Below are positions 31,820 through 42,600 of a stretch of 64,000 nucleotides of DNA, piece by piece. Both the position numbers and the translations under genes were made by a program. This DNA comes from Cytobacillus purgationiresistens (GTDB lineage: Bacteria; Bacillota; Bacilli; Bacillales; Cytobacillaceae): positions 124,001-188,000 of the forward strand of contig NZ_JAUSUB010000006.1 in the NCBI RefSeq assembly GCF_030813235.1. Direction: 5' to 3'. A model generated the notes under the pieces. That model worked only from the letters and a program-made list of their open reading frames with translations, was not told the DNA's origin and ran no database searches. Every line of letters starts with the position of its first letter. Position 1 is the stretch's first letter.

Positions 31820-32064
31820 TCATCTTTTTCGAAAATGCTCTACATGAAGGACATAATCACTTATTGTACGGCTTCTATTACCGCTTACCTTCATTTGCCT
31901 TGTAATAACGTCTAGAGCCTGTGAAATCAAAATTGAGTCACTAAGATCCTCAGAGTATCCAACTGTTGGTTTTGGTTTTGAAGCGGTTGAACTAGAAACA
32001 GACAAATTCTCTAATAACTTCTTACATCAACATCGACTTCAAACAAACCTTTTCTTTTGGTCAT
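31820..32064 (-). pseudogene. tyrosine recombinase (integrase) N-terminus, frameshifted and truncated
   Basis: A TAGGAGG site and ATG at 32064 start MTKRKGLFEVDVDV, which then hits a stop. A one-base shift restores the frame as KLLENLSVSSSTASKPKP and continues through ISQALDVITRQMKVSGN to RTISDYVLHVEHFRKR before two stops. The last part resembles the SAM-like core-binding domain at the start of phage-type integrases. The catalytic domain is absent. It lies 127 bp from the tRNA-Arg 3' end, where an integrase is expected. Confidence 0.65.
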
Positions 32065-32077
32065 ACAAAAAACCTCC

Positions 32078-32152
32078 TATATCGTTAGTAAGTCGATATA
32101 CGGTGTAATTTCTTACATGACCGTTATACTGACCGTTTCACTAAACGATATA
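32078..32152. promoter_or_regulatory. repeat cluster between integrase relic and tRNA: possible arm sites
   Basis: TATATCGTT (32078) and AACGATATA (32144) form a perfect inverted pair 57 bp apart. Between them TGACCGTT occurs twice, at 32118 and 32130, a 12-bp period. The place and form fit integrase arm-binding sites or an operator of the integrase gene. Confidence 0.4.
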
Positions 32153-32190
32153 AGAGATTGATGTAGCGGGCTTTATAGCCGATTAATTGA

Positions 32191-32264
<74 letters not shown>

Positions 32265-32384
32265 AGTTTAGTATATTTTCAAAGACAAGATTTATTATAC
32301 TAACAGAATGATGCAAAGTCAATAAACAAACATGAATATTTTCTGTTTGAAGGGGGAATCATCCCCCCTTACATTATACTGCAG

Positions 32385-32906
32385 CTATGCCCGTTTTAGA
32401 AGTGAAAAGGTACTTCGAAGATCCTCTAATTCTCTTCCATCTTTTTGATGTACATATACGGTTGCTGTATCTTTCTCAAGATGCAGGATCATATAAGTTT
32501 TTTCTTTCCTCCCCCTCGGCAATCTTAGGCTGCCTGGGTTAAGAAATAAGGTGTTATCGATTCGTTCGGCACCAAGGAGATGGGAATGGCCAAAACAAAC
32601 GATGTTGGCTTGGAGCTCCCTCGCTCTGTAGGAGAGCTTCATCAGTGTCGATTTTACGGTATATAAGTGTCCGTGGGTTACAAGTAATTTATAATCCCCA
32701 GCGTTTTTTACAACATCATTTGGAAAACTCTCTTCCGCATCACAGTTTCCGCGCACTGTCGTGAAGCCGCTAATACTCTTATCGGCAGCTGAAAGCTCTG
32801 AATCGCCGCAATGAATCCATTTATCGACTTCTTCCTTATGCCGAGCCTTCAGCTCATCAAGCTCCTCCGTCAAGCCGTGGCTGTCACTGACGATCAAAAG
32901 CTTCAT
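32385..32906 (-). CDS. ysnB: YfcE-type metallophosphoesterase
   Basis: Cytosolic calcineurin-like phosphoesterase of 173 residues. Metal ligands appear in order: DSHG (~8), CGDSE (~34), GNCD (~53), THGH (~77), GHSH (~106). MJ0936/YfcE relatives hydrolyse phosphodiesters in vitro; the natural substrate is unknown. The ATG at 32906 overlaps the rdgB stop by 4 nt, so both are likely to be translated from one message. Confidence 0.92.
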   Translation of the reverse strand: MKLLIVSDSHGLTEELDELKARHKEEVDKWIHCGDSELSAADKSISGFTTVRGNCDAEESFPNDVVKNAGDYKLLVTHGHLYTVKSTLMKLSYRARELQANIVCFGHSHLLGAERIDNTLFLNPGSLRLPRGRKEKTYMILHLEKDTATVYVHQKDGRELEDLRSTFSLLKRA

Positions 32907-33514
32907 GGACGTTCTTCTCCAGAAAAAAGAGTAGCCAAATCCTCTTCTAACTTTCTTAATGCATTGGCGCGATGACTGATTTGGCTCTTTTCCTCAGGCT
33001 CTAATTCTGCCATTGCCTTCCCTTTTGCTGTGCAAAAGAAAATCGGGTCGTAGCCAAAACCATAGCTGCCTTGTTTTTCGCGCAAGATCTCGCCTTCACA
33101 TATCCCGTGAACGGTATAGGTTTGCTCGCCGGGAATCGCTACTGCCAGCGCACAATGAAATCTAGCCTGGCGCTTGGCATCCGGTACGTCTTGCATTTCA
33201 TTTAACACTTTATCCATATTCGCTTCATCATTTTTTTCAGCACCTGAATATCTTGCTGAATAGATGCCTGGACGGCCTTCCAGGGCATCAATGGCAAGTC
33301 CGGAATCATCGGCAATAACGATTCTGTCTAATAGCTGCGAGACTGCCTCTGCTTTTAAAATGGCATTCCCTTCAAATGTTGTTCCAGTTTCCTCTACATC
33401 TGCAATCTCAGGAAAATCCAGAAGCGTTTTAACCTTATGGCCGAGCGGTTTAAACATGCGCTCGAATTCTTTTGCTTTTCCTGCGTTTTTCGTTGCAATA
33501 ATAATTTCTGCCAT
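32903..33514 (-). CDS. rdgB: XTP/dITP diphosphatase (RdgB/HAM1)
   Basis: Removes non-canonical purine triphosphates (ITP, XTP) from nucleotide pools. The 203 residues have IIIATKNAGKAKEF at the N-terminus, the metal/nucleotide motif ADDSGLAIDALEGRPGIYSA (~68-87) and SYGFGYDPIF (~149). In B. subtilis the gene directly upstream is rph; here rph is missing and gerM follows after 180 bp. Confidence 0.95.
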   Translation of the reverse strand: MAEIIIATKNAGKAKEFERMFKPLGHKVKTLLDFPEIADVEETGTTFEGNAILKAEAVSQLLDRIVIADDSGLAIDALEGRPGIYSARYSGAEKNDEANMDKVLNEMQDVPDAKRQARFHCALAVAIPGEQTYTVHGICEGEILREKQGSYGFGYDPIFFCTAKGKAMAELEPEEKSQISHRANALRKLEEDLATLFSGEERP

Positions 33515-33624
33515 GATCGTACCATCCTTTATGTATAATTGATTATTTATTTTCTAGCCTTGTTTCCTTTGGTTCTAATTTAACTAAGAGAATTATGTAT
33601 TGGCATCATCTTTTCACCTATACA

Positions 33625-33653
33625 ACAAAGAAGAGGCGGCATCAGCCAACCTC
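33625..33653 (-). terminator. terminator after gerM
   Basis: GAGGTTGGC-TGAT-GCCGCCTC with one unpaired region, followed by TTCTTTG on the minus strand, 42 bp beyond the gerM stop. Confidence 0.6.
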
Positions 33654-33694
33654 AAGTTTATATTACTATATAGTATATCAAAAATCGATTGCGA

Positions 33695-34759
33695 TTAGTA
33701 AATGCCCGTATTCACGTTTTCCGGTCTTGTAACAGCCTCGATTTTTTCGCCATCTTCGTTTACAAGATCGGCTTCTCCATTGACCGTAACTGCTACGCCT
33801 TCAATTCCTTCCTGTTCAGTTAATGAAAGCGCTAATGCCTTTATTAAATTCTCAGAAACTATTTTTTCTTCGAAGCTGCTATAAACCGATTCATTGAAAT
33901 CAAGTGTAACTACTCCATCTTTCATTTCTGGTTTGCCAATCAGCGCTGCATCTTTTTGAAGTAAAGAGGATAGCTTCGATCCCATGCCTGGTCCTTTTGC
34001 CAACTCTTTCACAACCGCTTCAACATTGTCCTGCAGCTTATTTGATACACGCTTTGTCACCGGTACATAGTAATAGCTGTCTTGTTCTCCGCCCAAGTAA
34101 TATACTGTAACTGGCTTCGTATTCGTGATATCTGTCACCATAGATGTATCAATATTAATCCCGCTTGCCCTGCTTGAAGTTTCTCCAATTGGTGTTCCTT
34201 CCACAGGCATTTCCTTCATTTCATTCCCATTTAAGGTCATTTTCACTTTTTCCACAGAATCAAATTGCGTGAGCGTCCAAGTAACGGCTTGAAGAATCCT
34301 CATTTCATCTTCAGCCTTATACTCGCTAAATTCTTTAGAGAAATCTACATTGGCAACATTGTCTTTTATATTGACTGATACCTTTGTCCCAGCTGGAAGC
34401 ACAGCACGGAAGTCGTTTGGCAACATATTAGTAACAGGACCATCTACTACTAAATACTCAAGCGCCTGCTTTGCCACAGAATTCGTTTTTGGAAGCTCCA
34501 AGGTTTGCGATACAACGTATCCGCTGCTATCAATTAAGTAAACATCTGTTTTAGCTGTCGTTTCTTCTGCTTCTTCTTTACCTTTATTCTCAAGCTCAGC
34601 TGATTCTTCCGTCACGACATCCTCTTCTTCATAAGAAACGGTTTGCGGAGGGTCGATTTTTTCTTTTTTATCCTCGCCCCCGAATAAACCGCACCCCGAT
34701 AATAATGCTGATGATACGAGCACAGCTGACACAATCGTTGCTTTTTTATTTATAGACAT
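33695..34759 (-). CDS. gerM: GerM spore cortex/germination lipoprotein
   Basis: Sporulation lipoprotein of 354 residues. The signal peptide ends in lipobox LSGC with C23. An acidic linker follows (~30-70), then two GerMN domains (~70-190 and ~220-340), the second with VNGEADLVNEDGE. In B. subtilis GerM helps the SpoIIIA-SpoIIQ complex and cortex formation. TAGGAGGG precedes the ATG at 34759. No clear sigma-E promoter was found upstream. Confidence 0.92.
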   Translation of the reverse strand: MSINKKATIVSAVLVSSALLSGCGLFGGEDKKEKIDPPQTVSYEEEDVVTEESAELENKGKEEAEETTAKTDVYLIDSSGYVVSQTLELPKTNSVAKQALEYLVVDGPVTNMLPNDFRAVLPAGTKVSVNIKDNVANVDFSKEFSEYKAEDEMRILQAVTWTLTQFDSVEKVKMTLNGNEMKEMPVEGTPIGETSSRASGINIDTSMVTDITNTKPVTVYYLGGEQDSYYYVPVTKRVSNKLQDNVEAVVKELAKGPGMGSKLSSLLQKDAALIGKPEMKDGVVTLDFNESVYSSFEEKIVSENLIKALALSLTEQEGIEGVAVTVNGEADLVNEDGEKIEAVTRPENVNTGIY

Positions 34760-34878
34760 GACTTTTCCCTCCTAAGACAGTTTGTACTACATGTATACGA
34801 GCCTTTTTAAAAATTAGACCGCCTTTGGAAAGAAAAATCAGAAGTGATTTTTGACAAATTTGGACAAACACATTCCTT

Positions 34879-37014
34879 CTAGCCTATTTCATTTTTGACT
34901 AGCACCGCTTTTATCATAAAATAATCAATTTCATCATCCAATTGTTCCTTTATCGGCTTAAGTTTATCTGTTCCGACTTTTTCTGCCGTTTCTAGTACAC
35001 TCTGTTCCACACTTGGATTAAAAATCGTATCCCAATCAAGATGATTTCCTTCTTGGGCAGCTCTTAATATATGATTTTGTACTGTAATTGGAGAAAAATC
35101 ACGCTGCTTTGCGATTTCTTTCACATCCATTCCTTCGATAAATGCTTTATATGAAAGGATGTAGCTGGGTGTATCTAATTTTGAAACTGGCTTCACTTCC
35201 CGCTCCTGCAGCTTCACAGGCTCCACTTCAATTTGATTCTCTTCTACGAAGATTTGAATCTTCTCAAGAAAAGCCTCGCCATATTTTTCGTATTTCATTT
35301 GTCCGACACCTTTTATTCGCAGCATGGACTCTTTGCTCACAGGAAAATAAGTGCTCATTTCCTTAAGAGCTGTATCGGCAAAAACGACGTAAGGCGGTAC
35401 GTTTCCTTCATCAGCCAACTGCTTGCGCAACTGACGAAGTATGGAAAATAAATCATCATTGTTCTCTGTCTTAACCGCTTGCTCTTCCACAGCCATCTTC
35501 ATAAAGAGCTTTTCTTCACCCTTTAACACAGGTATAGAGGCTGCTGATAGCTTTACAACTGGATACTTACCATCCGTTAACTGTAAATATCCTTCAGCAA
35601 GCAAGTAGTTAATCATTGAAACGATTTCTTTTTCCTTCCGTTGCTTCATTAAGCCATATGTGGATAATCCATCAAAGCTAAGCTCCCGGATTCTCTTATT
35701 ATTCGAACCTTTTAAAACTTGAGCTGTCAATGTGACACCGAAACGTTCGCCCATTCGTTTAATGCACGAAAATACCATAAGCGCATCATTGGTAATATCA
35801 ACGGATTCACGATCATCCACACAATTTGAACACTTACCGCATGCTACTTCTACAGTTGTTCCATCAAAGTACTCAACAATATAGGTTTGCAGGCACTTTT
35901 CTGTATGGCAATAATTCACCATTTGCTTTAACTTCGCGTACTCTTGGTCTCGCAGGGCTTGATTTAGATTCGTTTCTTCTATCAGAAATTTTTGCAGCTG
36001 TACATCCTGCGGCGAGTATAGTAAACTGCACTCGCTTTCCTCACCATCACGTCCGGCACGTCCGGCTTCCTGATAATAAGCCTCGATATTACGCGGCATA
36101 TTGTAATGAATAACATATCTTACATTCGATTTGTCTATCCCCATGCCAAATGCATTCGTTGCAATCATGATCTGAGCTTCATCATAAACAAATTCATTTT
36201 GAGCTTGTTTTCGTGCCTTTTCAGATAGTCCTGCATGGTATTTGGAAACAGAATGCTTCCCTGCTTTTAAGAAATTATAAAGCTGGTCTGCTTCTTTTCG
36301 GCTTGAAGTATATATAATGCCAGATTCCTGCGAATATTTTCTAATATATTGCTGAATGAAGTCACGCTTGTTCATACCCTTTACCACCTTGAACGAAAGG
36401 TTGTCACGGGCAAAGCCAGTAATAAAAGTATCATCTCCATTAATATTTAATAATCGGCAAATATCCTCCTCTACATCCTTTGTCGCTGTAGCAGTCAACG
36501 CTGCTACCACTGGTTTTTGCCGCAGTGAATCAAGATTATTGACGATTGACCTATAGCTTGGCCTAAAATCATGACCCCATTGTGAAATACAATGCGCTTC
36601 GTCAAATACAATCATCGAGACTTGAATTGAATTCAATAAATGGAGGAAACTGCTTGATTCAAATCTTTCAGGAGCCGCATAAACAAGCTTATACTCGCCG
36701 CGTCGAATCGCTTTGATTGTTTCTTCATATTCCTTATCTTTTAATGAGCTATTAATGAAAGCTGCAGGGATTCCGGCTGTGGTTAGCGCATCTACTTGAT
36801 CTTTCATAAGGGAGATAAGTGGAGAAATAACGATGGCTGTGCCTTCGTTTACTAATGCGGGGATTTGGAAACAAAGTGACTTACCTCCACCTGTAGGCAA
36901 AATTCCTAATGTGTTTTTTTGATTAAGTAAGTTGCCAATGATTTCTTTTTGCCCAGGGCGGAAGGATGTATATCCAAAATATTGCTGTAAATAGTTTTCA
37001 GCTTCTGCTAACAA
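34879..37014 (-). CDS. recQ: ATP-dependent DNA helicase RecQ
   Basis: 3'-5' helicase of recombinational repair, 711 residues. Motif I is [11 protein letters not shown] (~40), motif [17 protein letters not shown] (~138), motif [12 protein letters not shown]. The zinc-binding RQC region uses CHTEKC..CGKCSNC (~375-402), an HRDC domain lies near 520-595, and a C-terminal helix-turn-helix segment ([19 protein letters not shown], ~625) completes it. Start is TTG with GAGGTGAG upstream. It is not between gerM and racE in B. subtilis. Confidence 0.92.
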   Translation of the reverse strand: MLAEAENYLQQYFGYTSFRPGQKEIIGNLLNQKNTLGILPTGGGKSLCFQIPALVNEGTAIVISPLISLMKDQVDALTTAGIPAAFINSSLKDKEYEETIKAIRRGEYKLVYAAPERFESSSFLHLLNSIQVSMIVFDEAHCISQWGHDFRPSYRSIVNNLDSLRQKPVVAALTATATKDVEEDICRLLNINGDDTFITGFARDNLSFKVVKGMNKRDFIQQYIRKYSQESGIIYTSSRKEADQLYNFLKAGKHSVSKYHAGLSEKARKQAQNEFVYDEAQIMIATNAFGMGIDKSNVRYVIHYNMPRNIEAYYQEAGRAGRDGEESECSLLYSPQDVQLQKFLIEETNLNQALRDQEYAKLKQMVNYCHTEKCLQTYIVEYFDGTTVEVACGKCSNCVDDRESVDITNDALMVFSCIKRMGERFGVTLTAQVLKGSNNKRIRELSFDGLSTYGLMKQRKEKEIVSMINYLLAEGYLQLTDGKYPVVKLSAASIPVLKGEEKLFMKMAVEEQAVKTENNDDLFSILRQLRKQLADEGNVPPYVVFADTALKEMSTYFPVSKESMLRIKGVGQMKYEKYGEAFLEKIQIFVEENQIEVEPVKLQEREVKPVSKLDTPSYILSYKAFIEGMDVKEIAKQRDFSPITVQNHILRAAQEGNHLDWDTIFNPSVEQSVLETAEKVGTDKLKPIKEQLDDEIDYFMIKAVLVKNEIG

Positions 37015-37076
37015 TGATTCTCACCTCTTTTATTTAATAAATAATATTACTATGCGACCGTTTAATTAGGTGTAAA

Positions 37077-37114
37077 AAGAAAAACACCGTGTCCATCTAT
37101 GGTGTTTTTCTTTT
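37077..37114 (-). terminator. terminator after racE
   Basis: AAAAACACC-N13-GGTGTTTTT, T-rich on both sides, 15 bp beyond the racE stop and before recQ. Confidence 0.8.
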
Positions 37115-37128
37115 GAACAGATAGCAAG

Positions 37129-37929
37129 TTATTTTCCAAGTTGTATTCTTTCGACATGATCAATTCTTCTCTCTAACCATTTAGAAGCAATTTTCGAAAA
37201 AATAGCTGTCGAACCTGTTGTATAAAATTGATACAGAGGCTTTTCTCCTCTTGTATTTGTGTAACCGCGATGATGAAGAATCGTACTTGCTTCCCTTGCT
37301 GTTTCATCACCAGAACTAATAACCTTCACTTTTTTACCCATCACATTTTTCACGAGCTTTTCCAGCAGAGGGTAATGGGTACAGCCTAAAATAAGCGTAT
37401 CAAGTCCAAGATTGGTTAAAGGCGCAAGTGTTTCAAAGACGATTTTCTTAGCTAAAACGCTTTCGTACTCACCACTCTCTACTAATGGGACAAATTTAGG
37501 ACACGCTAAACTATGCACGACGGTGCGGTTATTGATTTCCTTCAATGCCACTTCATATGCTTTACTTTTAATCGTGCCAACCGTACCAATAATACCAACG
37601 ACATGATTGTCCGTAACTTTAATTGCGGTTCTTGCACCTGGATAGATCACACCAATCACTGGAATGGGAAGTTCACTTTGAATTTCCTCTAATGCCACAG
37701 CTGTAGCAGTATTGCATGCAATAATAAGCATTTTAATATTTTTTGAAAGTAAAAACTCAGTCATTTCCCAAGTAAAGGCTTTAACCTCTTCTCCTGTCCT
37801 TGGACCATATGGACATCGTGCCGTATCGCCTAGATAAATAATATTTTCATTTGGTAGCTGTCTGATTATCTCTTTAGCTACCGTCAAGCCTCCGACTCCA
37901 GAGTCAATAATTCCTATTGGTTGTTTCAC
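37129..37929 (-). CDS. racE: glutamate racemase
   Basis: Makes D-glutamate for peptidoglycan (and for poly-gamma-glutamate where present). The two catalytic cysteines are C72 (IIACNTATA) and C183 (ILGCTHYP). [10 protein letters not shown] and [13 protein letters not shown] are family signatures. The 266-residue gene starts with GTG after GAGGCGG. It lies 10 bp after the MarR gene, as in B. subtilis. Confidence 0.95.
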   Translation of the reverse strand: MKQPIGIIDSGVGGLTVAKEIIRQLPNENIIYLGDTARCPYGPRTGEEVKAFTWEMTEFLLSKNIKMLIIACNTATAVALEEIQSELPIPVIGVIYPGARTAIKVTDNHVVGIIGTVGTIKSKAYEVALKEINNRTVVHSLACPKFVPLVESGEYESVLAKKIVFETLAPLTNLGLDTLILGCTHYPLLEKLVKNVMGKKVKVISSGDETAREASTILHHRGYTNTRGEKPLYQFYTTGSTAIFSKIASKWLERRIDHVERIQLGK

Positions 37930-37939
37930 ATCTACCGCC

Positions 37940-38398
37940 TCATTCTATCCGCATATCTTGATGCAATCGTTTTAAATTCTCCCGAAGATGCAAAACCTCA
38001 TCACTCGAAAAATGTTTCAAGACCTCATGTAAATAAAGCTGCCTTTTATCAATTACTTCTTCAATAATTCTTTCGCCTTCATCCAGAAGGTGAATGCGCA
38101 CCACTCGTCGATCATTCGGATCTTTTACCCTTTTGACAAGATCGTTTTTTTCCATGCGGTCAACAAGATCTGTCGTGGTGCTGAAGGCGAGGAACATTTT
38201 AGTGGAGAGTTCTCCAATTGTCATATCCCCATCTTCCAGCAGCCATTGCAAGGCAACGAATTGCGGTGGTGTTATCGTATAATTGCTTAAGATTTCCCGG
38301 CCCTTTTGTTTGATGATTCCCGATATGTACCGTAAATCCTTCTCTATGTCTGCAACGACTTCATTTACATCTTTATTTTTGTGTTCTTCAAGATCCAT
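37940..38398 (-). CDS. ysmB: MarR-family transcriptional regulator (YsmB type)
   Basis: Winged-helix DNA-binding protein of 152 residues. The recognition region is [20 protein letters not shown] (~60-79), followed by the wing [17 protein letters not shown]. Target and ligand are unknown. Two adjacent ATGs exist; I took the second (38398), eight bases after AGGAG. The gene order racE-ysmB-gerE is as in B. subtilis. Confidence 0.85.
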   Translation of the reverse strand: MDLEEHKNKDVNEVVADIEKDLRYISGIIKQKGREILSNYTITPPQFVALQWLLEDGDMTIGELSTKMFLAFSTTTDLVDRMEKNDLVKRVKDPNDRRVVRIHLLDEGERIIEEVIDKRQLYLHEVLKHFSSDEVLHLRENLKRLHQDMRIE

Positions 38399-38530
38399 CA
38401 TCTACACTCCTATTAGTTCCCATCTTCTTTCTAAAAAAAATCTCTTTCAATTCATACCCTTGTCCATTAATTTTCACCTTTTTTCGCAGAAAATTCAAGC
38501 GTGAATTGTAAGCAAAGGACAAAAAAAGCC

Positions 38531-38570
38531 AAAAAAAATATGTTAACCGGCAACCCAGATGGATTGCCGG
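38531..38570 (-). terminator. terminator after gerE
   Basis: Stem CCGGCAA/TTGCCGG just after the gerE stop, with eight Ts 8 bp further on the minus strand. Confidence 0.6.
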
Positions 38571-38576
38571 TCTAGA

Positions 38577-38801
38577 TTAAAGTTCTAGCTCTCCCATACG
38601 AAGGAGCTCTACAACAGCTTGTGAACGCCCCTTTACACCAAGCTTTTGCATGGCATTAGATATGTGGTTCCGAACTGTCTTTTCGCTTATAAATAGTTCA
38701 CCAGCGATTTCCCTAGTTGTTTTATCCTGTACTAGCAGCTCGAATACTTCTCTTTCTCGTTTAGTGAGTAACGGCTTGTGAGTATAATCATTCTCCTTCA
38801 A
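38577..38801 (-). CDS. gerE: GerE, late mother-cell sporulation regulator
   Basis: LuxR/FixJ-type DNA-binding protein that adjusts sigma-K transcription of spore coat genes. The protein is 74 residues from a TTG at 38801, exactly the known GerE length, and PLLTKREREVFELLVQDKTT with ISEKTVRNHISNAMQKLG is nearly the B. subtilis sequence. AAGGAGG lies 10 bp before the TTG. The frame stays open for 36 more codons, but those have no ribosome binding site. Confidence 0.95.
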   Translation of the reverse strand: MKENDYTHKPLLTKREREVFELLVQDKTTREIAGELFISEKTVRNHISNAMQKLGVKGRSQAVVELLRMGELEL

Positions 38802-38866
38802 GTACTGTAACCCTCCTTGCCTTTTCGCCAGCCATGAATCGCGGGGTGGGTGTATATTAGTCATCA

Positions 38867-38895
38867 TATCATATGTACGGAAAAGACTCGGAGTG
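38867..38895 (-). promoter_or_regulatory. sigma-K promoter of gerE
   Basis: CACT, 16 bp, CATATGATA on the minus strand fits mACm-N16-CATANNNTA exactly, 66 bp before the TTG start. B. subtilis gerE is also sigma-K dependent. Confidence 0.75.
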
Positions 38896-38949
38896 ACTGA
38901 AAATACCAATCTGGAGAATGTTTATTTTAAAATTGTACTCTTGTCCAAG

Positions 38950-39414
38950 TTAGACACTAACATTTATTTTTTTTTGAAATGATTGTTTCATCTCGTCCGT
39001 CCAAGGAAATCCTTTACCGGTTTCCTTGGAAATTTGCACGATCGTACCACGGCCCGTAAAGCAAATCCCTCCATTTTCGCGCTTGGCCATATAATGAATA
39101 TCTACTGATGAATTACCGATGGAATTCGCTTTTACATATATATTCAATTTCTCATCAAAGAATACTTGTTTTGCAAAATCACATTGTAAATCTGCTACTA
39201 CAATGATTGTTTCTTTTTCTGGACTTACCCAATCTTTCATCAACCCAATGCTTTTAAAATATTCAATCCGTGCTTCCTCAAAATAAATAAATGGAATCGT
39301 ATTGTTTAAATGCCCGAACATATCAGTCTCAGAAAAGCGGACCTTCACAGGATAATAAAAATCAAACTCCTCTTCCCAAGCGAAAATATTCTCAATATAA
39401 TCATTTTTCTTCAT
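38950..39414 (-). CDS. ysmA: hotdog-fold acyl-CoA thioesterase (YsmA type)
   Basis: A 154-residue protein of the 4-hydroxybenzoyl-CoA thioesterase family. The motif VRFSETDMFGHLNNTIPFIYFEEAR (residues 24 to 48) contains the catalytic aspartate/asparagine region DMFGHLNN. Substrate unknown. AGGGGG precedes the ATG. It lies upstream of gerE on the same strand, as in B. subtilis. Confidence 0.85.
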   Translation of the reverse strand: MKKNDYIENIFAWEEEFDFYYPVKVRFSETDMFGHLNNTIPFIYFEEARIEYFKSIGLMKDWVSPEKETIIVVADLQCDFAKQVFFDEKLNIYVKANSIGNSSVDIHYMAKRENGGICFTGRGTIVQISKETGKGFPWTDEMKQSFQKKINVSV

Positions 39415-39544
39415 GTTGCCATCCCCCTATTTCATTATGAATGAGCGTTCAGTCTTTTTTTCTATTATATAACTTTTGCAATCATTTAAAAAGTGAAAAT
39501 AATTTAAATTGTAAAGGGTGCCTGTCACCGCCAAATTTCGACAA

Positions 39545-39570
39545 ATTAAAAGAGAGGATTTCTCCTCTCT
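39545..39570 (-). terminator. terminator after the large nuclease gene
   Basis: GAGAGGA-GAAA-TCCTCTC followed by TTTTAATTT on the minus strand. Confidence 0.8.
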
Positions 39571-39633
39571 TCATGTGACATATTTAAGAATCATACTGCA
39601 TTTAATTTGTTTTTATTACTTGGATTATTTTTA

Positions 39634-42600
39634 TTATGGTCTCAACCATTTTTTGATTTTGTCTATTATCTCTTTTATTTTATCTTTTACTTTGTCTATT
39701 ATTTCTTCTTTACATTTATGGTAGTCCATATCTTTGCCTGGTTTACATGCGTTGCCACCTGGTTCTTCTGGAGCAGACTTCGACGCTTCCATGATTCTGC
39801 CTTCGACTTCAGGAGATACTGGACTGTTCTTCTCTAAATACGTTGCAAATACATCGTAATCCACTTCGAACAACTCTGTGATCCGGCCATCGTCTTTTGC
39901 TTGTTTAAACATATCATAGCCATCGCCGCCATCAGCAGTGAATGCATTTGTAGCTACTGTATATTTTCGTGCTTTGTCAATTGTCTCATACTTATCATTA
40001 ATCTTCACTTCAACCGAATGGACACGTGAACCTGCAGGCTCAGCCATATCATATTTGAAGCGGAGACCTGCAACCTGCATAAACTGGCCTGCACCATTTT
40101 CGACTTGAGCAACACTATGCTCAAGTGCTGCAAGAATTTCTTCTCCCGTTAAATCTAGCGTGACAAGCATGTTGCCAAAAGGCATTACCGTTAATACATC
40201 TCCAAGAGTAATATCACCTTGTGCAATGGACGCACGAATTCCGCCGCCATTTTGCATAGCAATTTGCGTACTTACAGATTCATTTGCTTTTTCAAGCATG
40301 CCATCCGCAATCATATTGCCAAGATTGGTTTCCTTTGTTCTTACATCTGTTCTTTCACCATTAAGCGGGACATCTGAATAGCCGACTTTTTGTCTCTTTA
40401 ATTCCTCTAAAGGCTCACTTAACTCTGTCAGTCTCTGTTTCGCCCATTGGTCTTCCCCATAAACAAATTCGCCATTTTCATTTTTAGCTAGAAGTGCTAT
40501 AAGTTCTCCGTTCCAATCAGTTAGGACTCCCTCTTCATCAAAGGTCACATCTAGGGTTCCAAGGTAATTATTGTACTCATTTGCCTGTACGATCAAGACA
40601 GGTTCTTCGTCTTCATTGATAACTACAGGACTCTCTAATTTTGTATGGGAATGTCCACCAACAATCACATCGATTCCTCTTACCTCTTCAGCCAAACGCT
40701 GATCTGGATTAAATCCAAGATGGGACAAAGCAATGATTTTATTTACCCCTTCAGCTTCTAGAGCCTCTACAGTTTGAATAGATGTTTGAACTGCATCCTC
40801 AAATACAATATTCTCGCTAGGGTTAGCTAAAAAGGATGTATCCTCTGTCGTTAATCCAAAGATTCCTACCTTTTCACCATCAATTTCCTTAATAATCGCA
40901 GGATAGATTGTCCCAGCTTCCCCTGGTTTACCAATTTGATCATCCTTCAGATTATTTAGGATCGGCTCATTGGAAACATTCACATTTGCGCTGACAAACG
41001 GGAATGCTGCCTTTTCGATAAATGCTGCTAATACTTCGGAATCTTTATCAAATTCATGATTACCAAAAGTCATCGCATCATAGCCTAAACGATTCATAAA
41101 CTCTAAATCTGCTTGTCCAAGATATTGATTAAAGAATAATGTTCCAGAGAATACATCACCAGCATCTAAAAGTAATGAATTTTCTTTTTCATTGCGCATT
41201 TGGTTAACTGCTGTGAAAAGTCTTGGCACGTTCTCCAAATGAGCATGTGTATCATTCGTATGCAGAACACTCAAGCTGAATGGACCATTTTCTTCCTCAG
41301 CAGCAGCTAATGAAAGTTCTACTAATAATGGATCATGATCGCTTGCCCGACCATGCTGCTCCATATATAAAGAGTTAATGTTTACGATATCTACCTCAGT
41401 TTGCCCGGCTAAATGATTCGATACTAAAATATGATCAAGCACTTGCGCATTGCCTTGATAATTATAAGTATATCTTTCATTTTCCGGTAAAGTCTCAACC
41501 ATATTAGTTAATTCTTCACCCTTCAAAGCATCCAACGGCTTTGAAAACTCAAAATCATTTAAATCACCTAAAACAACAACATTCGCTTTCGGGTTTTCTG
41601 CATGAATATCTGACACAAAACCATTGACGACTTTAGAAATTTCAATTCGTTTTGCTTCGCTGCCTAAATAAGGCGGTTGGTTTTTTCCAAATAACGGCTG
41701 ATCACCTGTTTTTGAATTAAAGTGATTGGCAATAACGACAACATCTTCTCCATTAAATTCGAATTGAGCTGCAAGTGACTTGCGAGTTGATTCAAAAATT
41801 GGATTTTCCGGATCAATTCTGCCCGGGTTCAATGTCAGGCTTCCATTTTCATATGAAACCTTATCAGTAGCGCCGCCTTTAGGTGCGTCTTTTAATGACA
41901 CTCTTTCAGGGTTATATATATAACCCACACGTATATTTCCTCCAGGCTGCCCGCCATCTTGTTTATCTAACGGAGCGATATCAGTCCATTCATAGGTTGG
42001 ACCTCCATTAGACGCAATTGCATCAATAAGCTTTTTATAGCTTCTTTCAGCTGTAGTCGTCCCATTATCTGTTGGGCCATTATCGTCCTGAACTTCAACA
42101 AGTCCGATAATATCTGGTGTATTCAATTCATTAATCATAGATAAAGCAATCTTATTTGTTTTATCCTGACTTGTGCCTTCAAAGTAATTTTCAATATTAT
42201 AAGAGGCAACAGTAAGCTTGCTATCATCATTGCCTAATTCTGTTTTAATAGGAGTAATTTCGCGTTCATTTAAAGCTGGAAGAGTATCCATGTCTGTAAG
42301 AATTTTATAGTTGCTGTAACCATAAGTCATTACACCAGTAACTGTTCCTTGAAAGCTATCTCCTGTTTTCGCAACAAAGCTTGTATTATCCAAGAGCAAA
42401 TGTAATCTTTCAGGGTTTTGATTATCCTCTGAAATCAATACTCCACCTTGCTCAGAATAGGTTTTACCTTCTACCTGGCCTGCTATAACAGGAACCTCAC
42501 CATATTTTTGCGGGGCTACAACCTGAGGGTTTTCCACTGCTACCCTCATGCCTTCTACGCTTTCGTATAAATCAATTCCGTCTTCTTCCGGGTCAAAAAT

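Noticed and set aside
38802..38909. 36-residue N-terminal extension of GerE
   Set aside because: The known 74-residue length and AAGGAGG before the TTG at 38801 define the start; the extension runs into the sigma-K promoter.
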